From Actinomycetes bacterium (lineage in GTDB: Bacteria; Actinomycetota; Actinomycetes; JAHEKZ01): a stretch of 46,776 nt of DNA. The stretch's first letter is position 1; each line of letters begins with the position of its first letter. Below the pieces are notes generated by a model, which saw nothing but the letters and a program-made list of their open reading frames with translations, was not told where the DNA came from and did not search any database. The translations under genes and the position numbers were made by a program. This document shows, piece after piece, positions 32,042 through 41,092 of the stretch. The stretch covers positions 1-46,776 of the forward strand of contig JAHELE010000008.1 in assembly GCA_024644345.1 (NCBI GenBank), in the 5' to 3' direction.

Positions 32042-33337
32042 ATGGGGGCCAAGCCGCTCAAGGTGGCATTGCTGGGGGCCGGTGTCGTCGGCTCCGAGGT
32101 CGCCCGCCTGCTGGTCGAGCAGTCCGACGACCTGGCCGCGCGCGTCGGCGCTCCCCTGGAGCTTGTGGGTGTGGGGGTCCGATCGGTGGCAACCGATCGC
32201 GGCCGATGGATCGACCCATCGTTGGTCACGGACGACCTGCAGCAGCTGGTCACCGGTCGCAGCGCTGACATCGTGGTCGAGCTCATGGGCGGGATCGAAC
32301 CAGCTCGCACGCTCATCCTGGACGCCTTCGCCGCCGGCGCCAGCGTGATCACGGGGAACAAGGCCCTGCTCGCCCAGCACGGTGCCGAGCTGCACGAAGC
32401 CTGTGATGCTGCCGGGCTCGATCTCTATTTCGAGGCCAGCGTTGCCGGCGCGATCCCCTTGCTGCGACCGTTGCGCGAGTCCTTGGCCGGCGACCGCGTC
32501 CAGCGGGTGCTGGGCATCGTGAACGGCACCACGAACTACATCTTGACCCGTATGGACGAGAGCGGTGCCTCCTACGACGACGCCCTCGCCGAGGCACAAG
32601 AGCTCGGTTATGCCGAGAAGCCCGATCCATCGGCAGACGTCGAGGGACACGACGCTGCCGCCAAGGCCGCCATCATCGCCGGCCTGGCCTTTCACTCGCG
32701 GGTCACCATCGACGATGTCTACTGCGAGGGCATCTCGTCGATCACCTCCTCCGATGTGGCTGCAGCCAGGGCCGCCGGCTACGTCGTGAAGCTTCTTGCG
32801 GTGGCCGAGCGTTCGGCAGACGGGCGTGGTATCAGCGTGCGGGTGCATCCGGCGATGGTGTCGCGACAACATCCGCTTGCCGCGGTGCGTGAGGCCTACA
32901 ACGCCGTGTTCGTCGAGTCGGACGCCGCGGGCCAGCTGATGTTCTATGGTCCTGGCGCCGGTGGCGCGCCGACGGCATCTGCTGTGGTCGGCGACATCGT
33001 GGCCGTCGCGCGAAACCGGATGAGCGGGGGACACGGGCCCCGGGAGTCGACGTATGCGGCGTTGCCGGTGCTCCCCGTTGATGTTTCGCTGACCCGGTAC
33101 TACATCGCCATGGATCTGACCGACAAGGCGGGTGTTCTTGCATCGGTTGCTGCCGTCTTCGCCGAGCACGACGTGAGCATCGAGACGCTCCGGCAAGAGG
33201 GGCACGGTGACGACGCCAGCCTTGAGATCGTCACTCATGACGCCTTGGAAAGCGCCCTTGCCGAGACGTGCGCGAGTCTGCGAGGGCTCGACTCGGTTCG
33301 TCAGATCACCTCGATCATGCGAGTGGTGGGAGAATGA
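32042..33337 (+). CDS. hom: Homoserine dehydrogenase
   Basis: A 431-residue enzyme reducing aspartate semialdehyde to homoserine, the branch point for threonine and methionine. The nucleotide motif [12 protein letters not shown] is at residues 10-21, the catalytic lysine is Lys107 in GNKALLA, and [11 protein letters not shown] and [12 protein letters not shown] follow. A C-terminal ACT domain ([21 protein letters not shown], from about 350) is the usual site of threonine feedback control. ATG 32042 has GGGAGGA upstream. It overlaps thrC by four bases. Confidence 0.96.
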   Translation: MGAKPLKVALLGAGVVGSEVARLLVEQSDDLAARVGAPLELVGVGVRSVATDRGRWIDPSLVTDDLQQLVTGRSADIVVELMGGIEPARTLILDAFAAGASVITGNKALLAQHGAELHEACDAAGLDLYFEASVAGAIPLLRPLRESLAGDRVQRVLGIVNGTTNYILTRMDESGASYDDALAEAQELGYAEKPDPSADVEGHDAAAKAAIIAGLAFHSRVTIDDVYCEGISSITSSDVAAARAAGYVVKLLAVAERSADGRGISVRVHPAMVSRQHPLAAVREAYNAVFVESDAAGQLMFYGPGAGGAPTASAVVGDIVAVARNRMSGGHGPRESTYAALPVLPVDVSLTRYYIAMDLTDKAGVLASVAAVFAEHDVSIETLRQEGHGDDASLEIVTHDALESALAETCASLRGLDSVRQITSIMRVVGE

Positions 33338-34416
33338 GCGGTGTGCTGAGCCAGACGACCCGTCAGTGGCGGGGGATCATCGACGAGTACCGCGAGCGGC
33401 TGCCGGTCACCGACGCCACCCCGGTCATCTCGCTGCGCGAGGGCGGCACTCCACTGGTGCGTGCCAACGTGGTCTCCGAACGCACTGGCTGCGAGGTCTG
33501 GCTGAAGGTCGAGGGCGCGAACCCGACTGGCTCGTTCAAGGACCGCGGTATGACCATGGCCATCTCCAAAGCGGCTGAGGACGGCGCCCAGGCGGTGATC
33601 TGCGCCTCCACCGGCAACACCAGCGCGAGCGCGGCGGCCTACGCCGTACGTGCCGGCATGGTCTGCGCCGTTCTGGTGCCTCAAGGAAAGATTGCCCTCG
33701 GCAAGCTGAGCCAGGCGCTTGCCCACGGTGCCCGCCTCCTGCAGGTGGACGGCAACTTCGACGACTGCCTGAACCTGGCCCGCGACTTGTCCGAGCAGTA
33801 CCCGGTCGCTCTTGTCAACAGCGTGAACCCGGCTCGGATCGAAGGACAGAAGACGGCGGCCTTCGAGATCGTCGACCAGCTCGGCGATGCCCCCGACATC
33901 CATGCCTTACCCGTCGGGAACGCAGGCAACATCACGGCGTACTGGCGGGGATACCGCGAGTACGCCGACGACGCCGTGAGCTCGCAGCGTCCGAGGATGT
34001 GGGGATTCCAGGCGGCCGGCGCGGCCCCGATCGTGCGCGGTGAGATCGTGCCCAAGCCGTCGACGGTCGCCACGGCGATCCGGATCGGCAACCCGGCCTC
34101 GTGGCAGTACGCACTCGAGGCGCGCGACGATTCCGGCGGTCTGATCGACGCAGTCACCGACCGCGAGATCTTGGCGGCATACCGACTGCTCGCCTCGCGG
34201 GAGGGTGTGTTCGTCGAACCGGCCTCTGCGTCCGGCGTCGCCGGGTTGCTGAAGAAGAAGGATGAGGGCCTGCTCGACTCCGGCCAGACCGTGGTCTGCA
34301 CGGTCACCGGACACGGCTTGAAGGATCCCGACTGGGCTATCGCCGGCGCTCCGCAGCCAGTGACCGTCGCGGCCGACCCGCATGCCGCAGCTTCGCTGTT
34401 GGGGCTGGCCAAGTAG
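33334..34416 (+). CDS. thrC: Threonine synthase
   Basis: A 360-residue fold-type II PLP enzyme converting O-phosphohomoserine to threonine. The PLP lysine is Lys69 in [10 protein letters not shown], with [15 protein letters not shown] as the substrate loop (about 90-104) and [12 protein letters not shown] as the phosphate-binding turn. [12 protein letters not shown] and [15 protein letters not shown] lie near the end. This is the short actinobacterial form without the N-terminal extension of the plant and E. coli types. The start at 33334 overlaps hom; the ORF-track start at 33268 is within hom. Confidence 0.96.
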   Translation: MSGVLSQTTRQWRGIIDEYRERLPVTDATPVISLREGGTPLVRANVVSERTGCEVWLKVEGANPTGSFKDRGMTMAISKAAEDGAQAVICASTGNTSASAAAYAVRAGMVCAVLVPQGKIALGKLSQALAHGARLLQVDGNFDDCLNLARDLSEQYPVALVNSVNPARIEGQKTAAFEIVDQLGDAPDIHALPVGNAGNITAYWRGYREYADDAVSSQRPRMWGFQAAGAAPIVRGEIVPKPSTVATAIRIGNPASWQYALEARDDSGGLIDAVTDREILAAYRLLASREGVFVEPASASGVAGLLKKKDEGLLDSGQTVVCTVTGHGLKDPDWAIAGAPQPVTVAADPHAAASLLGLAK

Positions 34417-35327
34417 TGGCGGCTCCGATGTTTCGGGCGGCCACGCTCCGCGTCCGCGTTCCAGCGACGAGCGCCAACCTCGGCCCCGGGTACGACACCT
34501 TCGGCCTGGCTCTTTCGCTGTACGACGAGATCGTGGTCCGGGTGGGTGAGGACGGGTTGGATCTCGACGTGGCCGGGGAAGGGTCCGACAAGGTCCGTAA
34601 GGACTCGCGCAACCTTGTCGTCAAGGCCATGAACAACGCGTTCGACCGGATGGGCGGTCGCCCCCGTGGCCTCGAGGTGCGTTGCTTGAACCGCGTACCT
34701 CAGGGTAGGGGCCTGGGGTCGTCGTCGGCGGCGATCATCGGTGGTCTGGCCGCCGCCCGTGCTCTGACAGTCGGGGGTGATGAGCGGCTGGACGACGAGA
34801 AGCTGCTGGCGGTGGCAACCGAGATGGAAGGGCACCCAGACAACGTGGCGGCAACGTTGTACGGAGGATTCACCATGGCGTGGACCGACGGGGGAGAGGT
34901 TGGGGTGCTCCGAGCCATGCCGCACGCGGACCTGCTGCCGGTCGCTTTCATTCCGGGGACCGAGCTGCGCACCGTCAAGGCCCGCAAGGCGCTACCCGAC
35001 TCGGTGCCGCACGGTGACGCCGCTCTCAACAGCGCACGGGCCGCCTTGCTGGGTCGAGCCGTCACTGATCGACCCGACCTGCTGATGGTGGCCACCGAAG
35101 ACTTCCTGCACCAGGAGTACCGGCGACCGGTGATGCCGCGTTCGTTGGCGCTTCTCGATGAGCTGCGGGCTGCGGGTGTTCCGGCAGTCGTATCGGGCGC
35201 CGGACCCACCGTCCTGGCGCTGACTGATCGCGCCCACGCCCCCGAGATTGCCGAGCAGACACGTCGTGGTTGGCGCACCGAGATCCTCGAGGCCGATCGA
35301 CAGGGTGTCCAGATCCTCTCGCTGTGA
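34416..35327 (+). CDS. thrB: Homoserine kinase
   Basis: A 303-residue GHMP kinase that phosphorylates homoserine for threonine synthase. Visible motifs are PATSANLGPGYDTFGLAL near residue 16, the ATP-binding GRGLGSSSAAIIGGL near 100, and the C-terminal AVVSGAGPTVLALTD. The GTG at 34416 shares its first base with the thrC stop. ATG 34428 (MFRAATLRV) is an alternative. It is the last gene of the hom-thrC-thrB operon; the rho leader follows. Confidence 0.95.
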   Translation: MAAPMFRAATLRVRVPATSANLGPGYDTFGLALSLYDEIVVRVGEDGLDLDVAGEGSDKVRKDSRNLVVKAMNNAFDRMGGRPRGLEVRCLNRVPQGRGLGSSSAAIIGGLAAARALTVGGDERLDDEKLLAVATEMEGHPDNVAATLYGGFTMAWTDGGEVGVLRAMPHADLLPVAFIPGTELRTVKARKALPDSVPHGDAALNSARAALLGRAVTDRPDLLMVATEDFLHQEYRRPVMPRSLALLDELRAAGVPAVVSGAGPTVLALTDRAHAPEIAEQTRRGWRTEILEADRQGVQILSL

Positions 35328-35663
35328 CGTTGTCGTGATCGAATGTGATGAAATCGTTGGGCTTTGCTTCAGGTGACACGGCGACACGCCGACACCGATG
35401 GTGACCCCCAGGAACATCGGGGCGACGCGAGGTGTTACGGTGGCAGCACACCGGGTATCCCGAGTGTCTTCCTCATTCCAGATTCTGATTAACGCTTGAT
35501 GGCACACAGCCTGAAGGCTCAGCTACTGGGATTCCTTCACTCCGGTACCGGCTCCGCCGGCCTCTCTGGCCCCGGCGTTGCATGACCTCCCGACGCGGAA
35601 CAGTGCGTGGGGAATCCCTCCGGCGTCATTTCGGACGCACGGACCATTGTGGAAGGACATCGC
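35328..35663 (+). other. Non-coding 336-base thrB-rho region (rho leader)
   Basis: This is the longest stretch without an annotated protein gene. It holds a small hairpin near the thrB end (CGGCG-ACA-CGCCG at 35379-35391, with outer GGTG/CACC pairs), a possible -10 TACGGT at 35436-35441, a 28-codon ORF at 35499-35585, a hairpin at 35508-35519 (AGCCT/AGGCT) and a longer GC hairpin at 35555-35577 (CGCCGG/CCGGCG). The rho ribosome site follows. The length suggests post-transcriptional control of rho. Confidence 0.55.
35499..35585 (+). CDS. Possible 28-residue rho leader peptide
   Basis: ATG at 35499 to TGA at 35583-35585, beginning MAHSLKAQLLGF and ending in a Gly/Ser/Ala-rich part. An in-frame TAA lies eight bases upstream, so it is not the tail of a longer ORF. 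Both leader hairpins lie inside it, as expected if translation controls folding. No good Shine-Dalgarno sequence is seen. E. coli has an unrelated rho leader peptide (rhoL), so the arrangement has a parallel. Confidence 0.4.
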   Translation: MAHSLKAQLLGFLHSGTGSAGLSGPGVA

Positions 35664-37406
35664 GTGAGCGACACCACCGACACCATGCCAGCCACCGAGG
35701 GCGCATCCGCCCGTCGTAAGGGCCCGGCCCTGTCCGGCATGGTTCTGGCTGAGCTGCAGACCGTTGCGTCTGGGCTCGGCATCACTGGCACCACCCGGAT
35801 GCGCAAGGGTGAGCTGATCGAGGCGATTCGCGAGAAGCAGGGGCAGTCAGCCCCGGCCCGCTCGACCTCCAGCCGCACCGCATCCCGCGACACCGAGCAG
35901 AAGAACGGTGACGCCCCCCAGACGACCACCGAGGCGAGCGCCGCGGCATCATCAGATGCCGAGCCAGCCCAACGGTCCACCAGAACGCGCAACCGCTCCG
36001 GTGCCGACGAGGCCAAGAACGACCGGGCGCCCAAGAGCGGCCAGCCCGAGAAGAACCGCGACCGGCAGGACCGGAACGACAAGAACGACCGGCAGGACCG
36101 GAACGACAAGAACGACCGGCAGGACCGGAACGACCGTGAGGGGTACGAGGGCGGCCGGAGCAGCCGTCGTCGGCGTCGCGGTCGCGACCGCGACCGGTAC
36201 CGCGACCGTGGAGGTCGTGAGCGATTCGGCGAAGCAGAACCACAGGTCGGTCCCGATGACGTTCTGGTTCCCGTGGCCGGCATCGTCGACGTCCTCGACA
36301 GTTATGCCTTCGTCCGTACCTCCGGCTACCTGCCCGGCTCGAACGACGTCTACATCTCGCTGTCCCAGGTGCGCCGCTACGGCCTACGCCGTGGTGACGC
36401 GGTGACAGGGGCCGTCCGTCAGCCGAAAGAGGGCGAGCGACGCGAGAAGTTCAACGCGTTGGTGCGCCTCGACACGATCAACGGGGCGGAACCGGATGCG
36501 GCGAAGGAGCGTCCCGACTTCAGCAAGCTGACGCCTCTGTACCCGCAGGACCGACTGCGCCTGGAGACCGAGACCGGGCTGCTCACCACGCGAGTGATCG
36601 ACCTGGTGGCCCCGATCGGTAAGGGCCAGCGTGGGCTCATCGTCTCGCCGCCCAAGGCCGGAAAGACCATGGTGCTGCAGGCGATCGCCAACGCGATCAC
36701 GACGAACAATCCTGAAGTTCACCTCATGGTGGTTCTCGTCGACGAGCGTCCTGAAGAGGTCACCGACATGCAGCGCACGGTGAAGGGCGAGGTCATTGCC
36801 TCGACCTTCGACCGTCCGGCCGATGACCACACGACGGTCGCCGAGCTGGCCATCGAACGTGCCAAGCGTCTGGTCGAGCTTGGTCACGATGTCGTCATTC
36901 TGCTCGACTCGATGACGCGCCTCGGCCGCGCCTACAACCTGTCGGCGCCTGCGTCCGGACGCATCCTGTCCGGTGGTGTCGACTCCTCAGCCCTGTACCC
37001 ACCGAAGCGCTTCTTCGGGGCAGCCCGCAACATCGAGGACGGCGGCTCGTTGACCATCTTGGCGACCGCCCTGGTCGAAACCGGGTCGAAGATGGACGAG
37101 GTCATCTTCGAGGAGTTCAAGGGCACCGGAAACATGGAGCTCAAGCTCGACCGCAGACTCGCTGACAAGCGGGTGTTCCCGGCCGTCGACGTCGACGCGT
37201 CCGGAACCCGTAAGGAAGAGCTGCTCCTGGCGTCCGATGAGCTCAAGGTGGTCTGGAGCCTGCGCCGAGTGCTGCATGCCCTCGAGTCGCAGCAGGCCCT
37301 CGAGCTGCTGCTGTCCAAGCTGAAAGAGACAACGAGCAACACCGAGTTCCTGCTCCAGGTCCAGAAGACCACACCGGGAGCGATGCTCAGTGAGGACGCC
37401 GACTAG
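35664..37406 (+). CDS. rho: Transcription termination factor Rho (actinobacterial, with insertion)
   Basis: A 580-residue hexameric RNA-dependent ATPase that ends transcription at C-rich sites. The N-terminal SAP-like Rho_N domain ([24 protein letters not shown]) is split from the RNA-binding domain by a disordered, Arg/Asn/Asp/Gln-rich insertion of about 130 residues, typical of actinobacterial Rho. The primary RNA-binding domain starts near [16 protein letters not shown]. The Walker A motif SPPKAGKTM has Lys334, followed by [11 protein letters not shown] and [15 protein letters not shown] 35664 has GGAAGGA upstream; the ORF-track start at 35607 adds 19 residues without support. Confidence 0.95.
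   Translation: MSDTTDTMPATEGASARRKGPALSGMVLAELQTVASGLGITGTTRMRKGELIEAIREKQGQSAPARSTSSRTASRDTEQKNGDAPQTTTEASAAASSDAEPAQRSTRTRNRSGADEAKNDRAPKSGQPEKNRDRQDRNDKNDRQDRNDKNDRQDRNDREGYEGGRSSRRRRRGRDRDRYRDRGGRERFGEAEPQVGPDDVLVPVAGIVDVLDSYAFVRTSGYLPGSNDVYISLSQVRRYGLRRGDAVTGAVRQPKEGERREKFNALVRLDTINGAEPDAAKERPDFSKLTPLYPQDRLRLETETGLLTTRVIDLVAPIGKGQRGLIVSPPKAGKTMVLQAIANAITTNNPEVHLMVVLVDERPEEVTDMQRTVKGEVIASTFDRPADDHTTVAELAIERAKRLVELGHDVVILLDSMTRLGRAYNLSAPASGRILSGGVDSSALYPPKRFFGAARNIEDGGSLTILATALVETGSKMDEVIFEEFKGTGNMELKLDRRLADKRVFPAVDVDASGTRKEELLLASDELKVVWSLRRVLHALESQQALELLLSKLKETTSNTEFLLQVQKTTPGAMLSEDAD
36060..36134 (+). repeat. Perfect 27-nt tandem repeat inside rho
   Basis: Two full identical units of 27 bases (36060-36086, 36087-36113) and a third identical for its first 21 bases. 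Each codes for DRQDRNDKN. The units are identical even at third codon positions, which points to recent duplication by slippage. It lies within the disordered insertion of Rho. Confidence 0.92.
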
Positions 37407-37458
37407 CTCCACCTGCGAGGCCTGGCCGGCGGGGGAATGGTGTCGGCCCGGGCCGCGT

Positions 37459-37488
37459 TTGGGTGGACGCCACTGCCAGTGGCACAAT
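37459..37488 (+). promoter_or_regulatory. Promoter of rpmE
   Basis: -35 TTGGGT (37459-37464), 18-base spacer, -10 CACAAT (37483-37488), 71 bases before the rpmE start codon. Confidence 0.55.
37469..37483. promoter_or_regulatory. Palindrome within the rpmE promoter spacer
   Basis: Perfect 15-bp palindrome, GCCACTG-C-CAGTGGC, between the -35 and -10 boxes. It does not resemble a Zur box. It is a candidate operator. Confidence 0.5.
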
Positions 37489-37559
37489 CTCTGTCGGATC
37501 CGGTTCACGGCGTGGTCATTCTCGATCGAGTCGACCCGGATCCCTGATGAGGAGAATCC

Positions 37560-37766
37560 ATGAAGCCCGATATTCACCCCACCTACGTTCCGACCGAGGT
37601 CACGTGTACCTGCGGCGAGACCTTCGTCACGCGCAGCACGGCTGAGAACGGATCGATCCACGCCGAGACCTGCTCGAAGTGCCACCCGTTCTACACCGGC
37701 AAGCAGCGCATCCTCGACACCGGCGGCCGGGTCGCCCGCTTCGAGAAGCGGTACGGCAAGAAGTAG
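37560..37766 (+). CDS. rpmE: Ribosomal protein L31 (zinc-binding, C+ form)
   Basis: A 68-residue large-subunit protein. Four Cys residues in TCTCGE and CSKCHPF form the zinc site of the C+ (type A) form; genomes with this copy often also carry a zinc-free C- form used in zinc shortage. The end, [28 protein letters not shown], is typical. ATG 37560 has GAGGAGA upstream. It has its own promoter between rho and prfA. Confidence 0.97.
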   Translation: MKPDIHPTYVPTEVTCTCGETFVTRSTAENGSIHAETCSKCHPFYTGKQRILDTGGRVARFEKRYGKK

Positions 37767-37776
37767 CGTCACGATC

Positions 37777-37804
37777 GACGCCGTGGGCCATGGCCTGCGG
37801 CGTC
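37777..37804 (+). terminator. Hairpin after rpmE, possible terminator
   Basis: Seven-bp stem GACGCCG/CGGCGTC enclosing an inner GGCCATGGCC palindrome, followed by GTCGTCGTTT. It begins ten bases after the rpmE stop. The short T-run makes it a weak terminator or attenuator. Confidence 0.4.
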
Positions 37805-37840
37805 GTCGTCGTTTGTGCCCCCCCACCTCCAGGAGAGCCG

Positions 37841-38914
37841 ATGTTCGACCAGGTTGAAGCGCTGGTCGACGAGTACGCCGACCTGGAACGGCAGCTCGCC
37901 GACCCGAGCGTCCACGCCGATGCCGGACGTGCTCGCACCTTGGGGCGTCGCTATGCCGAACTGGGTCCGATCGTGTCGACCTACCAGCGCTGGCGCGAGC
38001 TCGGAGGCGACGCCGACGCCGCCCGTGAGCTGGCTGGCGAGGACGCTGCCTTCGCGGACGAGGCCGGCCGGCTTGATGACGAGCGCGCCCTGGTCGGTGA
38101 GCAGCTCGCCGCTCTGCTGGTGCCCCGCGACCCGGCCGACGACAAGGACGTCATCCTCGAGGTCAAGGCAGGCGAGGGGGGCGACGAGTCGGCGCTCTTC
38201 GCGGGCGACCTGCTGCGCATGTACCTCCGGTTCGCCGAGCGCCAGGGTTGGAAGGCTGAGGTCCTGGATGCGCAGGAGTCCGATCTCGGCGGCTACAAGG
38301 ATGTGTCGGTCGCGATCAAGGCAAAGGGTTCGGTTGCGCCAGGGGCGGGCGTCTGGGCCAACCTGAAGTACGAGGGTGGCGTCCACCGCGTCCAGCGGGT
38401 GCCGGTGACCGAGAGTCAAGGGCGGATCCACACCAGCGCAGCCGGTGTGCTCGTGCTGCCCGAGGCGGAGGACGTCGAGGTAGACGTGGATCCCAATGAT
38501 CTCCGGATCGACGTCTACCGCAGCAGCGGTCCGGGCGGGCAGAGCGTCAACACCACTGACTCAGCAGTGCGGATCACGCATCTGCCGACGGGCATCGTGG
38601 TCAGCTGTCAGAACGAGAAGTCGCAGCTGCAGAACCGTGAGCAGGCGCTGCGTATTCTTCGCGCGCGCCTGCTGGCGGCTAAGCAGGAAGAGGCCGATCG
38701 CGAGGCGTCCGAGGCGCGCCGATCCCAGGTACGGACCGTTGACCGGTCAGAGCGCATCCGCACGTACAACTTTGCCGAGAACCGAATCTCTGACCATCGA
38801 GTCGGGTTCAAGGCGTACAACCTCGATCAGGTGCTCGATGGCGACCTCACCGCAGTCGTCGACGCCTGTAAGCGAGCCGATCGCGAGGCAGAGCTGTCAG
38901 GAGGTGCGGGGTGA
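37841..38914 (+). CDS. prfA: Peptide chain release factor 1
   Basis: A 357-residue class I release factor reading UAA and UAG. The GGQ motif ([10 protein letters not shown]) is at residues 232-234 and triggers peptide release. The codon-recognition tripeptide region is [13 protein letters not shown] near residue 187, with Pro-Val-Thr in place of the common Pro-Ala-Thr. ATG 37841 follows AGGAGAG. Its stop overlaps prmC, which methylates the GGQ glutamine of this very protein. Confidence 0.97.
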   Translation: MFDQVEALVDEYADLERQLADPSVHADAGRARTLGRRYAELGPIVSTYQRWRELGGDADAARELAGEDAAFADEAGRLDDERALVGEQLAALLVPRDPADDKDVILEVKAGEGGDESALFAGDLLRMYLRFAERQGWKAEVLDAQESDLGGYKDVSVAIKAKGSVAPGAGVWANLKYEGGVHRVQRVPVTESQGRIHTSAAGVLVLPEAEDVEVDVDPNDLRIDVYRSSGPGGQSVNTTDSAVRITHLPTGIVVSCQNEKSQLQNREQALRILRARLLAAKQEEADREASEARRSQVRTVDRSERIRTYNFAENRISDHRVGFKAYNLDQVLDGDLTAVVDACKRADREAELSGGAG

Positions 38915-39792
38915 AGGTGATGGCCACTCGACCCGGCTCCTCCTCACGGGGGCGACAGCTCCGAGATGCCCTGCACTCGGCTCAGCAGCGACTCGAGGCC
39001 TCGGGGGTCGCGTCTCCCCGGGGCGACGCTGAGCTACTGGCCGCCCATCTGCTGGGGGTTGGTAGGTCTGAGCTGTGGCGCCATCTGGAATCACCGGTTC
39101 CCGCGGGTTTCGACGATCTGGTTGCCGGTCGGTCCGATCGGATCCCCCTGCAGCACTTGACGGGTTGGGCCTACTTCCGGACGGTTGCCCTGGCGGTCGG
39201 ACCAGGCGTGTTCTCGCCGCGGCCCGAGACCGAGGTTGTCGTCGGTCGGGCGCTCGAGCTTCTGGGCGACAGCGATCCGGTCGAACCGACGGTGATCGAC
39301 CTGTGCGCCGGTTCCGGCGCTATCGCCGCTGCCCTTTCGGTGGAGGCCCCCGCGGCCCAGGTGCATGCTGTCGAGCGCGACCCCGGTGCCGGCCCCTGGC
39401 TGGTTCGGAACGCTGACGTTCACGGTTTCACCGCGCACCTGGCAGATATCGACGGCTGTCTGCCGGAGCTCGACGCGGCCGCCGACCTGGTCGTGGCCAA
39501 CCCGCCCTACATCCCCGAGGGATCAGTCCCGCGCGATCCGGAGGTAGCACGCTTCGACCCTGCCGTTGCCCTGTACTCAGGAGCAGACGGGCTCGAACAC
39601 ACGCGCCTGGTCGAGCGCGCCGCCGCTCGGCTCCTGCGTCCTGGGGGATGGGTCGTGGTCGAGCACGGGGATCAGCAGGGGCAGTCGGTTCCGGCGATCT
39701 TCGCCGACCAGGATGTGTGGACCGACGTGGCAGACCACGTGGATCTGGCTGGCCGCGATCGATACGTCACGGCTCGGCGTGCGGTGAACTGA
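38911..39792 (+). CDS. prmC: Release factor glutamine N5-methyltransferase
   Basis: A 293-residue SAM-dependent methyltransferase (formerly hemK) that modifies the glutamine of GGQ in release factors. A helical N-terminal domain is followed by the SAM motif [15 protein letters not shown] (about 128-142) and the substrate motif NPPY at residues 197-200. GTG 38911 has GGAGG seven bases upstream and overlaps the prfA stop; ATG 38920 is an alternative. It shares one base with the next gene. Confidence 0.95.
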   Translation: MKVMATRPGSSSRGRQLRDALHSAQQRLEASGVASPRGDAELLAAHLLGVGRSELWRHLESPVPAGFDDLVAGRSDRIPLQHLTGWAYFRTVALAVGPGVFSPRPETEVVVGRALELLGDSDPVEPTVIDLCAGSGAIAAALSVEAPAAQVHAVERDPGAGPWLVRNADVHGFTAHLADIDGCLPELDAAADLVVANPPYIPEGSVPRDPEVARFDPAVALYSGADGLEHTRLVERAAARLLRPGGWVVVEHGDQQGQSVPAIFADQDVWTDVADHVDLAGRDRYVTARRAVN

Positions 39793-40442
39793 TGCCTCGC
39801 TTCCGCTGCGCGCGTGAGGACGAGCGCCGCCGTGGAATTGACCGGGCCATCGCGGCCGCCGGTCGTCACCAGCTGGTCGTGTTTGCGACTGAGACCTCCT
39901 ACGCCGTGGCCTGCGACGCCTTCTCGCCGGTCGGCGTCGAGCGGCTCAACGCGGCCAAGGGTCGTGTCGCCGCCGACGCCCTCCCGGTCATGGTGGGGTC
40001 GGTGAAGGCTGCACGCGCCTTGATCGGAACGCTGTCACGTCAGGGAGAGGCGCTGATCGAGGGTTTCTGGCCCGGTCCCCTCACCGCCGTCTGCGACCAG
40101 CAGTCGACGCTGCACTGGGACATCGGTGGTGACGGCCGACTTGTTGCCGTTCGGATGCCGCTGCATCCCGTCGCGCTTGCGGTGCTGCAGGGAGTGGGAC
40201 CCATGGCGGTCGTGGCAGCCAACCGTGTCGGCGAAGCCGTTCCTCGTACCTGTGACGATGCCGAGGCCCAGCTGGGCTCGACGGTGTCGGTGTACCTGGA
40301 CGCGGGCTCCCTACCTGAGGGCCCGCCGTCCACGGTCGTCGACCTGACCGATCGAGAGCCCAGGCTGCTGCGTGCCGGCGCCTTTCCCAGCATCCTGCTT
40401 CGCGAGGTCGCACCCGACCTGGTCGACGAGGAGCAGCAATGA
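39792..40442 (+). CDS. Sua5/YciO/YrdC family threonylcarbamoyl-AMP synthase-like protein
   Basis: A 216-residue TsaC-type protein, expected to make threonylcarbamoyl-AMP for t6A at position 37 of ANN-reading tRNAs. The fold is supported by TETSYAVACDAFSP, NAAKGR (the K-x-R motif, about residues 53-57), FWPGPLTAVC and VAVRMPLHPVAL. The S-S-A-N motif that helps bind ATP is altered to VAANRVGE, and TVYGLA is altered to TSYAVA, so this copy is more divergent than usual. The position next to prmC is normal for actinobacterial TsaC. ATG 39792 overlaps the prmC stop by one base. Confidence 0.82.
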   Translation: MPRFRCAREDERRRGIDRAIAAAGRHQLVVFATETSYAVACDAFSPVGVERLNAAKGRVAADALPVMVGSVKAARALIGTLSRQGEALIEGFWPGPLTAVCDQQSTLHWDIGGDGRLVAVRMPLHPVALAVLQGVGPMAVVAANRVGEAVPRTCDDAEAQLGSTVSVYLDAGSLPEGPPSTVVDLTDREPRLLRAGAFPSILLREVAPDLVDEEQQ

Positions 40443-41044
40443 GCACGTCCGGTGTGCACGTCCTGGCCGTCTGCACCGGAAACATCTGCCGGTCCCCGAT
40501 GATGGAACGCATCCTGCGTGACGGGTTCGCCCGACACGGCGCAGGCGACCTCTTCAGCGTGACGAGCGCCGGAACGTGGGCCCAGCCCGGTGAGCCGATG
40601 CAGCCGTTTGCCGAGGCGACTCTGGTCGAACGGGGCCTGGACCCGTCCGGTTTTGGCTCGCAGCGGGTGACCGAGCAGGCGATCCAGTCGGCAGACCTGG
40701 TGCTGACCGCGACTTTGGAGCACCGCAGCGTCGTCGTCGGGCTGGTCCCTGGCGCCGTCCGGCAAACGTTCACGTTGCTGGAGTTGGCTCGGGTCGCCCT
40801 CGCCGTTCCGCCAGCGCCGGTCCTCAAGGACGGGTCGCGTGCCGATGAAGTCCGACGGGCGATCGCGTGGGCGGCCCAGATGCGTGGCGCCACCGCACGG
40901 TCTGCCGAGGACACGGACGATCTCGAGGACCCCCTTGGGGCACCCCAGGACGTCTACCGGGCCAGGGCGGCCCAGATCACTGCCGCAGTAGACCAGGTCG
41001 TTCCATTTCTGATCGGGGCAGAGCCGGGTCGCGAGTCTGGCTAG
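40439..41044 (+). CDS. Low-molecular-weight protein-tyrosine phosphatase
   Basis: A 201-residue phosphatase. The C-x5-R loop is CTGNICRSPM with Cys12 and Arg18 at the N-terminus, as in all LMW-PTPs. The general-acid region is probably DDLEDPLGAPQDVY near residue 160. The protein is longer than the usual 150-160 residues, mostly through an insertion around ELARVALAVPPAPVLKDGSR. Such enzymes often regulate capsule or cell-wall sugar polymer export, which fits the WecA-type gene nearby. The start overlaps the previous stop. Confidence 0.9.
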   Translation: MSTSGVHVLAVCTGNICRSPMMERILRDGFARHGAGDLFSVTSAGTWAQPGEPMQPFAEATLVERGLDPSGFGSQRVTEQAIQSADLVLTATLEHRSVVVGLVPGAVRQTFTLLELARVALAVPPAPVLKDGSRADEVRRAIAWAAQMRGATARSAEDTDDLEDPLGAPQDVYRARAAQITAAVDQVVPFLIGAEPGRESG

Positions 41045-41047
41045 AGT
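41042..41047 (+). promoter_or_regulatory. Candidate -10 box of glyA
   Basis: TAGAGT, 46 bases before the glyA ATG and right after the phosphatase stop region. No clear -35. Confidence 0.4.
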
Positions 41048-41092
41048 GAACCGCGTTGTCCGACGCACGCCGGCCGTTCGCGGGAGATCAGC

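Noticed and set aside
30991-32361. 456-residue minus-strand ORF across lysA, VOC gene and hom
   Set aside because: It spans three real plus-strand genes and has no domain structure.
33681-34925. 414-residue minus-strand ORF opposite thrC and thrB
   Set aside because: Antisense shadow of two well-identified enzymes.
36060-36134. CRISPR-like array
   Set aside because: The repeats are directly adjacent with no spacers and are in frame within rho.
37444-37455. Terminator for rho at a CGGCCC/GGGCCG palindrome
   Set aside because: The palindrome has no loop, leaving at most a four-pair stem, and there is only a three-T run after it.
41045-41092. Glycine riboswitch before glyA
   Set aside because: The space is too short for the aptamer and no characteristic helices are seen.
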